From positions 1-23,085 of the forward strand of contig CAZIDL010000039.1 in NCBI GenBank assembly GCA_964537825.1: a stretch of DNA of 23,085 bases. The letters are read 5' to 3'. The stretch's first letter is position 1. Each line of letters starts with the position of its first letter. The notes beneath the pieces were generated by a model, which saw nothing but the letters and a program-made list of their open reading frames with translations, was not told the DNA's origin and did not search any database. Both the position numbers and the translations under genes were made by a program. Below, in pieces: positions 13,789 through 20,538 of the stretch. The stretch is from CAZIDL01 sp964537825. Its GTDB lineage: Bacteria; Bacteroidota; Bacteroidia; Flavobacteriales_D; CAYVSK01.

Positions 13789-14853
13789 ATGTACATTGGA
13801 GCCGAAGAAAAGGTCCGTTTTGCGATCGTCGGAAGTGGGCATATCGGTAAGCGCCACGCGACGATGATCGAGGAGAACCCGGAATCCGAGCTCGCTGCGA
13901 TGATGGATGTCCGGGAAAAGGAGGAACTCGGGCTCGAAGGCTTCGATGTGCCTTTTTTCCAGTCCCTCGATGAACTCCTTTCCTCTGATATACCCTTCGA
14001 TGTGGTCACGGTCTGCACGCCCAATGGCCTCCATGCGGAACAATCCCTCCAGGCCCTCGAAGCCCGGAAACACGTGGTATGTGAGAAGCCCATGGCCCTC
14101 ACCAAGGCCAGTTGCGAGCAGGTGATCTACAAAGCCCTCCAGGTCTCCCGCCACGTTTTCTGCGTGATGCAGAACCGCTATTCGCCCCCTTCGGTCTGGC
14201 TCAAAGAAGTGATGGAGGAAGGACTGCTCGGGGATGTTCTGATGGTGCAGATCAATTGCTATTGGAACCGGGATGAGCGCTATTACGGAAAGAACGGGAA
14301 CGCGGGGTGGAAAGGGAGCCGGGATCTGGACGGGGGAACGCTCTACACCCAGTTCTCCCACTTTATCGATGTCATGTACTGGCTCTTCGGGGATATCCGG
14401 GACGTTCAAGGGCAGTTCCGCGATTTCAAGCACCAGGATAACACGGAGTTCGAGGATTCGGGGATCGTGCAGTTCGAGTTCGTCAATGGCGGTATCGGTA
14501 CCATCAATTATACGACCGCTGTATGGGATCGGAACCTGGAGAGCAGCATGACCATTATCGGGAGCAAAGGGAGCATCAAGGTGGGGGGACAGTACATGAA
14601 CGAAGTGCAGCACTGCCATATCGAAGGCTACGAGATGCCTGAGCTCGCGGAGGCGAACCCTCCCAACGATTACGGCAGCTACAAAGGAAGTGCGGCCAAC
14701 CACCACTACATCATCCAGAACGTGGTGGACACCTTGAAAGGCCGCACTTCGGCCACCACGAACGCCCTCGAAGGTTTGAAGGTGGTCGATATCATCGAAC
14801 GCATCTATACGGAAAGGGACCATGGCTCGATCGATCGTTCAGGAACTGCGTGA
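13789..14853 (+). CDS. wbpB: WbpB-like Gfo/Idh/MocA oxidoreductase
   Basis: A 354-residue NAD-dependent sugar dehydrogenase. It has the Rossmann motif VRFAIVGSGHIGKRHA (GSGHIG at 15-20), CTPNGLHAEQSLQALEARKHVVCEKPMAL with the catalytic EKP lysine (Lys100), then WKGSRDLDGGTLYTQFSHFIDVMYWLFGD, typical of WbpB/WlbA. The reaction is oxidation at C3 of UDP-GlcNAcA to the 3-keto sugar, providing the substrate for the WbpE aminotransferase. Start is ambiguous: a TTG at 13783 overlaps the previous stop (TTGA), while the ATG at 13789 gives only two residues fewer and is preferred. The 3' end overlaps the next gene by 32 nt. At 354 residues it is somewhat longer than Pseudomonas WbpB. Confidence 0.85.
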   Translation: MYIGAEEKVRFAIVGSGHIGKRHATMIEENPESELAAMMDVREKEELGLEGFDVPFFQSLDELLSSDIPFDVVTVCTPNGLHAEQSLQALEARKHVVCEKPMALTKASCEQVIYKALQVSRHVFCVMQNRYSPPSVWLKEVMEEGLLGDVLMVQINCYWNRDERYYGKNGNAGWKGSRDLDGGTLYTQFSHFIDVMYWLFGDIRDVQGQFRDFKHQDNTEFEDSGIVQFEFVNGGIGTINYTTAVWDRNLESSMTIIGSKGSIKVGGQYMNEVQHCHIEGYEMPELAEANPPNDYGSYKGSAANHHYIIQNVVDTLKGRTSATTNALEGLKVVDIIERIYTERDHGSIDRSGTA

Positions 14854-16123
14854 CGGCGAAAATCGGCTCGCGGTCATCGGACTCGGCTACGTGGGGCTTC
14901 CCATCGCGCTCGAATTCGCAAGGGAAGTGCCCGTGTTGGGCTTCGATATCTCAGAAGAGCGGGTTGGCCAATTGCAAAAGGGTGAGGACCCGAGTCAGGA
15001 ACTCCCGGCATCGGCCTTCGAAGGTTGCGACATCGTCTTTAGTGCCGATCCTGCCGAACTGAAACAGGCCAGCGTATTCATAGTCGGTGTGCCCACACCC
15101 ATCGACGAGAGCCGTCAGCCCGATCTTAATCCGGTGCTCAAAGCTTCGGAAATGGTCGGTGATGCGTTGAAAAAAGGCGATGTGGTCGTTTACGAATCCA
15201 CCGTCTATCCGGGTTGTACCGAGGAGGATTGTGTGCCGATCCTGGAGGAGCATTCTGGATTGAAGTTCTGCGAAGACTTTTGGGTCGGCTATTCGCCCGA
15301 ACGGATCAATCCGGGTGACAAGAAGAACACGATCCGCACGATCAAAAAAGTGGTCTCCGGATGCTCCGATGAAGCGCTCGAAGCCATCGCGGAACTCTAC
15401 GAACTGGTGGTGGATGCGGGCGTCCATAAGGCTCCCTCCATCAAAGTGGCCGAAGCCGCTAAGGTGATCGAGAACACGCAGCGTGACGTCAACATCGCTT
15501 TGATCAACGAACTCTCCATCATCTTCGATCGGGTGGGAGTGAACACCTACGACGTACTCGATGCAGCGGCCACCAAATGGAATTTCCTCCGCTTCATGCC
15601 CGGGCTCGTCGGGGGGCATTGTATCGGTGTGGACCCTTATTATCTCACACACAAAGCAAGGGAGCTCGGCTATCATGCCAAAGTGATCAACTCCGGTCGC
15701 TACGTGAACGATTCGATGGGCTTCTACATCGGCAAGCAAACGGTGAAACGGATCATCGCCAAGGACAAGAACGTGCTCCAGGCCCGCGTGCTCGTGATGG
15801 GAGCTACTTTCAAGAACAACGTGAGCGACATCCGGAATTCCAAGGTGGTGGACGTCGTGCACGAACTGGAATCTTTCGGGGTCCATGTGGATGTAGTGGA
15901 CCCCCATGCTTCGTCGGATGAAGTACAGCGGGAGTACGGCTTTCCCCTGGCATATGCTCCAACAGGTAAATATGATGCGGTGATCGTGACCATCGACCAT
16001 GACGAATACAAAGTGATGGAAGAAGCCCAGTTCGAGGAATTGATGGACGATAAAGGGATCCTCGTTGACCTCAAAGGGCTCTACAAGGATCGCATCAAGC
16101 ACCTTGACTATATGAGCCTTTAA
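14822..16123 (+). CDS. tviB: UDP-N-acetylhexosamine 6-dehydrogenase, TviB type
   Basis: A 433-residue nucleotide-sugar dehydrogenase whose sequence follows TviB of the Vi antigen pathway and its WbpO/CapL relatives. Seen: AVIGLGYVGLPIALEFA with GLGYVG at 20-25, VGVPTPI (88-94), VVVYESTVYPGCTEEDCVPIL (121-141), GYSPERINPGDK, KVAEAAKVIENTQRDVNIALINE with Lys214, and the catalytic cysteine in LVGGHCIGVDPYY (Cys267). TviB-type enzymes oxidise UDP-GlcNAc to UDP-GlcNAcA, although relatives use UDP-GalNAc. Beside the WbpB/E/D-type genes it most likely fills the WbpA step, the entry to the diamino-uronic acid pathway. The ATG lies 32 nt inside the wbpB-like gene and no later ATG keeps the Rossmann strand. 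The UDP-GlcNAc versus UDP-GalNAc preference is not settled. Confidence 0.85.
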   Translation: MARSIVQELRDGENRLAVIGLGYVGLPIALEFAREVPVLGFDISEERVGQLQKGEDPSQELPASAFEGCDIVFSADPAELKQASVFIVGVPTPIDESRQPDLNPVLKASEMVGDALKKGDVVVYESTVYPGCTEEDCVPILEEHSGLKFCEDFWVGYSPERINPGDKKNTIRTIKKVVSGCSDEALEAIAELYELVVDAGVHKAPSIKVAEAAKVIENTQRDVNIALINELSIIFDRVGVNTYDVLDAAATKWNFLRFMPGLVGGHCIGVDPYYLTHKARELGYHAKVINSGRYVNDSMGFYIGKQTVKRIIAKDKNVLQARVLVMGATFKNNVSDIRNSKVVDVVHELESFGVHVDVVDPHASSDEVQREYGFPLAYAPTGKYDAVIVTIDHDEYKVMEEAQFEELMDDKGILVDLKGLYKDRIKHLDYMSL

Positions 16124-16134
16124 GCGCCCTTAAA

Positions 16135-17193
16135 ATGGCCGAATTCGATCGCACGATCCTGATCACAGGAGGGGCTGGTTTCATCGGGTCGCACGTAGTG
16201 CGGCATTTCGTGGAACGCTATCCGAACGAGCTTATCGTTAACTTGGATGCCCTCACCTATGCGGGCAACCTGGAGAACCTGAGCGACGTGGAGGATCAAT
16301 CGAACTACCGCTTCATCAAAGGGGACATCACCGAACGCGATGCGTTAGAGCGGCTCTTTGCAGAGCAGACACCGGACGTCATCGTTCATTTAGCTGCAGA
16401 ATCTCATGTGGATCGTTCCATTCACGATCCAAGGGCCTTCGTCCGGACGAATGTGGAAGGGACCCTGAACCTGCTCGATCAAGCCTGTCGGCACTGGGAA
16501 GGGGAGATGGAAGGAAGACGTTTCCTTCACGTCAGTACGGACGAGGTTTACGGAAGTTTGGGAAGCCAGGGCTATTTCACGGAGGACACCCCTTACGATC
16601 CTCAAAGTCCCTATGCTGCCTCTAAAGCGAGCTCGGACCATTTGGTGCGGGCATATCATAACACCCACGGCCTGCCGGTGCTCATCACCAATTGCTCCAA
16701 CAACTACGGCCCGAACCAGTTCCCCGAAAAGCTCATCCCCTTGATGATCAACAACATCGAGCAAGAGCATTCTCTTCCGGTCTACGGAAAAGGTGAGAAC
16801 GTGCGCGATTGGTTATGGGTTAAGGACCATGCAGCAGCCATCGACCGGGTTCTGCGGCAAGGGAGAAGTGGAGCTACTTATAACATCGGTGGAAAGAACG
16901 AGTGGCGCAACATCGACCTGGTCCGCACCCTTTGCCGGATCATGGACGAAAAGCTCGGGCGGGAGAAAGGGCGCTCCGAGGAACTTATCGAGTTCGTCAG
17001 CGACCGGAAAGGCCACGACCATCGCTATGCGATCGACCCCAGCAAGATCGAAAATGAGCTGGGCTGGAAGCCCTCGGTGGACTTCGAGGAAGGATTGCGC
17101 CGAACGGTCGATTGGTACCTCAGCAATAAGGACTGGTTACGGAACGTGACGAGCGGGGCGTATCAGGAATATTACCAGCGCATGTACGGGTAG
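16135..17193 (+). CDS. rfbB: dTDP-glucose 4,6-dehydratase
   Basis: A 352-residue extended SDR matching RfbB/RmlB in length and motifs: ILITGGAGFIGSHVV (GGAGFIG at 12-18), NLDALTYAGNLENL, HLAAESHVDRSI, FLHVSTDEVYGSL with the catalytic triad Thr135-Asp136-Glu137, and SPYAASKASSDHLVRAY with Tyr160 and Lys164. NCSNNYGPNQFPEKLIPLMI and GKGENVRDWLWVKDH are diagnostic for the dTDP-glucose substrate. It forms dTDP-4-keto-6-deoxyglucose, the branch point to rhamnose, fucosamine-type and other deoxysugars. The rest of an rfb set (rfbA, rfbC, rfbD) is absent, so they must lie elsewhere or the product serves another sugar. It starts 11 nt after the tviB-like stop and appears to be the last gene of the operon. 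Confidence 0.95.
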   Translation: MAEFDRTILITGGAGFIGSHVVRHFVERYPNELIVNLDALTYAGNLENLSDVEDQSNYRFIKGDITERDALERLFAEQTPDVIVHLAAESHVDRSIHDPRAFVRTNVEGTLNLLDQACRHWEGEMEGRRFLHVSTDEVYGSLGSQGYFTEDTPYDPQSPYAASKASSDHLVRAYHNTHGLPVLITNCSNNYGPNQFPEKLIPLMINNIEQEHSLPVYGKGENVRDWLWVKDHAAAIDRVLRQGRSGATYNIGGKNEWRNIDLVRTLCRIMDEKLGREKGRSEELIEFVSDRKGHDHRYAIDPSKIENELGWKPSVDFEEGLRRTVDWYLSNKDWLRNVTSGAYQEYYQRMYG

Positions 17194-17477
17194 TTTCCTT
17201 TTGAAAAGCTTTCTTCCTTCGGACCCGGAACCATCTCCAAAGTTCTTATCGATCTGAGCGACCTTATGGACCATCCTCCCGGAGGATGGGATGACCCGAA
17301 AAGAGCGATCCGCAACCATCCGTATGGTCCGTCCTGTCCGCTGTTCTTCCAACAGCTAGAAGAAGATCCGATCGAACTTCATCCGCTCGATCGAACCATT
17401 CCCCCTATCCATTTGTAGTATAGGAGGGATCAGAAAGAATATTTATCTTCGAACAAAGAATTAAAAGTGAGTGCCTT
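17194..17477. other. Intergenic region with three small hairpins after rfbB
   Basis: About 284 nt without a supported gene. CCATCCT/AGGATGG (17271-17289), ACCAT/ATGGT (17315-17328) and GCTGTT/AACAGC (17340-17356) can each form a stem. GGACCAT (17268-17274) can instead pair with ATGGTCC (17324-17330), which would break the first two. None is followed by a T-run, so they are not typical terminators. A weak -7-like box TATCTTCG (17444-17451) lies 26 nt before the next ATG. Confidence 0.35.
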
Positions 17478-18140
17478 ATGAAACGATGTGAGAAAAGCCC
17501 CATTCTTCTTCTGTTGTTGGGAATGTTGCTCTTTGCAGCGCCCAGCGAAGCGCAGGTGGATTCGAGCAAAACCTGCAGCGGAGAAAAATGCTGCATCATG
17601 AGCTGTATGAAGAAAAAGGATCTCGATGCTTCTAGCTTCGGGTCCCCGATGGTCACCGGTACCAACACGGGTCTTGGTGGCGAATTGGCTTACGGGGGGG
17701 GCGGTGGTCTCCTCATGGATTGTGGCCTTTTCATCGGTGGATTCGGTAAGAGCGGCTCCACTTCTATGCGGAGCGAGGCCTTCAACAACGAAGAAGTGGA
17801 CATCAGTACGGGTTATGGTGGTCTTTGGATCGGTGGTCATCCCTTCAAGGATAAGGTCATTCATCCGAAGTGGGGCCTTCAGCTAGGTTACGGTTCGGTG
17901 GAAGGCACCATCGATGAGTACGTGGATGGTAAGCATGATCTGACCGTGATGGAGGAGGACATCTTCGTCATTTCTCCGGATCTTGGGATCGGCGTCACCA
18001 TCACCGACAACCTGATGCTCGACGTGAGTACGGGTTACCGCTTCGTAAAAGGAATGGGTGACCAAAAGGAACTTGGCTTGGGCTCCAAGGATCTGAACGG
18101 CTTCCAGGGAAAGGTCGGCGTCATTTTCAGTAGCAACTAA
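17478..18140 (+). CDS. Predicted outer-membrane beta-barrel protein with N-terminal Cys cluster
   Basis: A 220-residue protein with a clear signal peptide (ILLLLLGMLLFAAPSEAQ, cut near A25). Immediately after comes a cysteine cluster TCSGEKCCIMSCMKKK (Cys33, 38, 39 and 43). The remainder has alternating strands rich in Gly and aromatics (GTNTGLGGELAYGGGGG, GLFIGGFGKSGSTS, GLWIGGHPF, WGLQLGYGSVEG, LGIGVTITDNLMLDVSTGYRF) and ends GKVGVIFSSN, consistent with a small barrel in the outer membrane. A run of eight G residues (17694-17701) encodes part of the glycine stretch. It is 284 nt from the sugar operon and probably has its own promoter. Its last 4 nt overlap the 3' end of the convergent glycosyltransferase gene. 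No named family recognised. Confidence 0.65.
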   Translation: MKRCEKSPILLLLLGMLLFAAPSEAQVDSSKTCSGEKCCIMSCMKKKDLDASSFGSPMVTGTNTGLGGELAYGGGGGLLMDCGLFIGGFGKSGSTSMRSEAFNNEEVDISTGYGGLWIGGHPFKDKVIHPKWGLQLGYGSVEGTIDEYVDGKHDLTVMEEDIFVISPDLGIGVTITDNLMLDVSTGYRFVKGMGDQKELGLGSKDLNGFQGKVGVIFSSN

Positions 18141-19435
18141 TCCTCCTTTCGAAGGATCGCCTTCGCGTAATTCGTCCAGCTTTGGCGGGCGGTGGCTTTC
18201 TCGATGTTCTCCGGAGGGATCGGGTCATCGATCGCCTTGCGCATCGCCTCCTTCATCGACTCCGTGTCCCCGGGTTCGGCCAAGTAGCCGTTGAAACCGT
18301 CTTCGATCGTCTCGGGGAAATGGCCCACCTTGCTAGCGAGGATGGGCTTCTTGAAATTGTAGCTCAAAGATTCGATCCCTGAAGGAGTGGCCGTCTCGTA
18401 AAAAAGGAGCACGGCATCGCTCGATTGGAAATATTTGGTAACGTCTTCGTTCGGGATGAATTCGTTCACCACCATCGTGCGTTCCTCGATCCCATGCTTG
18501 GGGATCAGCTCCAACGGGCGATAATCCTTTTCGTCATCTCCTTTCTTGCTCAGGAAAAGCTTCTTGGCCGTCCCGAAAAGGAGCTTCTTCACCCGCGTTG
18601 AAAGCTTCTTCTGATCGAGGGTGTTCCAGAAGGACTCCCCGCAGATCAGCAATGAAACGTCGTCCCGTTCCCCCGCAAGTTTGGCAAAAGCTTCGATAGC
18701 GTAATGGAGGCCTTTGTACTTCCGGATGAAGCCGAAAAAGAGGAAAACGTGGCGGCGGAGTCCGTGTTCCTTTTTGAATGCTTCAGGATCGAAGTTCGGA
18801 TCGGGACGGAAGAGGTCGTAGACGGGGTGGAATAGGCTTAGGACCGGGAGTGCCTTCCCGTTCGGAGCACGCGTTCCTTCCTCTTCCACGAGTTGGAACG
18901 GCTTTTTGGGGAAAAGCTCCTCAAGTTCTCGGTAGGTCTTCCTGGCGTGCACGATGTAGCTATCGGCCCTGGCGATACCCCACCGGGTAAAACGGCGATC
19001 GAGTTTGCTGTCCTCTTTCTGCTGGACGAAGTGGAGGTCCATGATCGTTTCCGTTCCGGGGGAGCGGCGGTTCACCCCTTTCACGATGCGCCCCATCGGG
19101 AGGCCCTGGATGGCGATGGCCCATTGGAAGATGACCATTTCAGGTTCCAGCGCCGCAATGTAGCGAGCGGTCCGTCCCCATGTCCAGGGATAGTTGTAGT
19201 CCGTCAGGTAATGCACCTTGATGTCGGTCCCTTCGAGGAGGTCCGAGCTGCTGGAGCGGTCCACGAACTCCCGCGGTATGATGGCGGGGTACTGGCGCGT
19301 CCAGGAAACGATGTGGACCTCCGTGCCATCTTGGGCATCGAGGGCTTTGGCCAAGGAAGTATTGTAATTCGCGATGCCGCCTTTGAAGAGCGGGCCAGGT
19401 CCGAAGCAGACGATGGTCCGCTTAGCCGTTCCCAT
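18137..19435 (-). CDS. Glycosyltransferase, GT4-like (GT-B fold)
   Basis: A 432-residue retaining glycosyltransferase. The N-terminal domain begins with a glycine-rich acceptor loop, CFGPGPLFKGGIANYNTSLAKAL, in the place of the usual GG motif. The C-terminal domain has FGFIRKYKGLHYAIEAFAKL (about 234-253), LLICGESFW, and the EX7E motif in YETATPSGIESL (Glu347 and Glu355) that holds the donor phosphate and sugar. A segment near residues 275-312 is an extra, Lys-rich insert between the two halves of the Rossmann domain and could touch the membrane. It starts one base after the stop of the epimerase gene, so both are coupled. The donor may be one of the UDP or dTDP sugars made by the neighbouring operon, but donor and acceptor cannot be read from sequence. 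Confidence 0.85.
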   Translation of the reverse strand: MGTAKRTIVCFGPGPLFKGGIANYNTSLAKALDAQDGTEVHIVSWTRQYPAIIPREFVDRSSSSDLLEGTDIKVHYLTDYNYPWTWGRTARYIAALEPEMVIFQWAIAIQGLPMGRIVKGVNRRSPGTETIMDLHFVQQKEDSKLDRRFTRWGIARADSYIVHARKTYRELEELFPKKPFQLVEEEGTRAPNGKALPVLSLFHPVYDLFRPDPNFDPEAFKKEHGLRRHVFLFFGFIRKYKGLHYAIEAFAKLAGERDDVSLLICGESFWNTLDQKKLSTRVKKLLFGTAKKLFLSKKGDDEKDYRPLELIPKHGIEERTMVVNEFIPNEDVTKYFQSSDAVLLFYETATPSGIESLSYNFKKPILASKVGHFPETIEDGFNGYLAEPGDTESMKEAMRKAIDDPIPPENIEKATARQSWTNYAKAILRKED

Positions 19436-19436
19436 C

Positions 19437-20486
19437 TCAGGAAGCGTATTTTTCCACGGCGCGATCGTAAACCCGTTTCATCCCTTCCCGGATGGAGATC
19501 TTCGGTTCCCATCCAAGGGTTTCCTTTACGTAGCTCATGTCGCAATAGCGTGCATGAACACCAACGGGCTTGTCCGTGAGCGGTTTGATCTCGGGGTTGT
19601 AGCCAGCGAATTCGGTAAAGAGGTCGATGATCTCAAGGAAAGTGGTGAGCCGTCCTTGTCCGATGTTGATGGCCGTACCGTCCTGAATGTGCTCCATCGC
19701 GAGAAGGGTGCAATCGAGCACGTCATCGATGTGCACGAAGTCCCTTCCTTGCTTACCCGTGCCCCAGACCTCGAAGGGTTCTTCTTTCCGGGCCGCTCGC
19801 GTGGCGATGGCCGGGATGGGATAGGAGAGGTCCTGGTCCTCACCGTAACCGGAAAAAGGGCGGATGCAAGTGACCGGGATCCCGTAGTGCTGGGCGGTGA
19901 TCTGGGCAAGGTATTCCCCCGTGAGTTTCGACCAGCCGTAGGTCATATCGGGTCTCCCCATGTTGTCGAAGTCGATGTCCGATTCCTTCAGGGCGATGGC
20001 CTTTCCTTCCTGCTGGAGGTCCACCGGATAAGCAGCACTCGAACTGGGGTACATGACCCGTTCGGGTTTTTGCTCCGCCACCCACTCGAAGAACTCGGCA
20101 TCGATGGAGAGATCGAGGGCCACTTTGATCGGGTCGCCATCGATCTTTGCGCGCCCACCGACGATCGCCGCAAAGTGATGGACGTCCCCGAACACCTTCA
20201 CATCCCAATCGTTCTCTCGTTTCAAAAAGCCCGGATCTTCGCGATAGCGGCGCATGAAATGGCGGAAATCCTCCTTGAAATAGAGGAGACGATCATCGCC
20301 TCCGAACTTCTCCCCGCGTCCGGATCCCGTTCCCTCGCTGGTCGGTCCCCATTCCCATTCACTGGGATGGATCCCTACGGAGAGATCGTCGACAAAGATG
20401 ATGCGGTCCGAGGTGTTCTGATAAAGACGTTTGACCATGTTGCGGCCGACGAATCCACAGCCGCCAGAAACGAGATGTGTTTTCAT
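19437..20486 (-). CDS. NAD-dependent epimerase/dehydratase (extended SDR)
   Basis: A 349-residue extended SDR. It begins MKTHLVSGGCGFVGRNMV with the NAD motif GGCGFVG (8-14), has Asp33-Asp34 at the end of the second strand, HHFAAIVGG (103-111), YPSSSAAYP around Ser148-150, and the catalytic YGWSK pair Tyr183 and Lys187. GRDFVHIDDV and the C-terminal LGWEPKISIREGMKRVY are typical. The open frame extends to 20741, but the ATG at 20486 starts exactly at the Rossmann fold; the upstream part overlaps the antiporter gene. It has an unusual insert of roughly 25-30 residues (about 40-95), rich in Gly and charged residues. Sugar specificity is not clear; it does not look like GalE, RfbB or UXS. It probably supplies a substrate for the adjacent glycosyltransferase. 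Confidence 0.85.
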   Translation of the reverse strand: MKTHLVSGGCGFVGRNMVKRLYQNTSDRIIFVDDLSVGIHPSEWEWGPTSEGTGSGRGEKFGGDDRLLYFKEDFRHFMRRYREDPGFLKRENDWDVKVFGDVHHFAAIVGGRAKIDGDPIKVALDLSIDAEFFEWVAEQKPERVMYPSSSAAYPVDLQQEGKAIALKESDIDFDNMGRPDMTYGWSKLTGEYLAQITAQHYGIPVTCIRPFSGYGEDQDLSYPIPAIATRAARKEEPFEVWGTGKQGRDFVHIDDVLDCTLLAMEHIQDGTAINIGQGRLTTFLEIIDLFTEFAGYNPEIKPLTDKPVGVHARYCDMSYVKETLGWEPKISIREGMKRVYDRAVEKYAS

Positions 20487-20538
20487 GGATGGGAAAGGAC
20501 TTTCTCTGATGAACGCCAAAGGTAAAAGATCCCCGAAC

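Noticed and set aside
14951..16102. A 383-codon open frame on the minus strand opposite the tviB-like gene, and similar long minus frames at 207-854, 870-1313 and 13747-14823
   Set aside because: Each lies wholly or almost wholly opposite a well-supported gene with complete motifs; their products are rich in His, Asp, Arg and Val as expected for reverse frames and show no domain.
19374..20525. A 383-codon plus-strand frame opposite the epimerase gene
   Set aside because: The minus strand has a clear extended SDR with NAD and YxxxK motifs over the same bases; the plus product has no recognisable motif.
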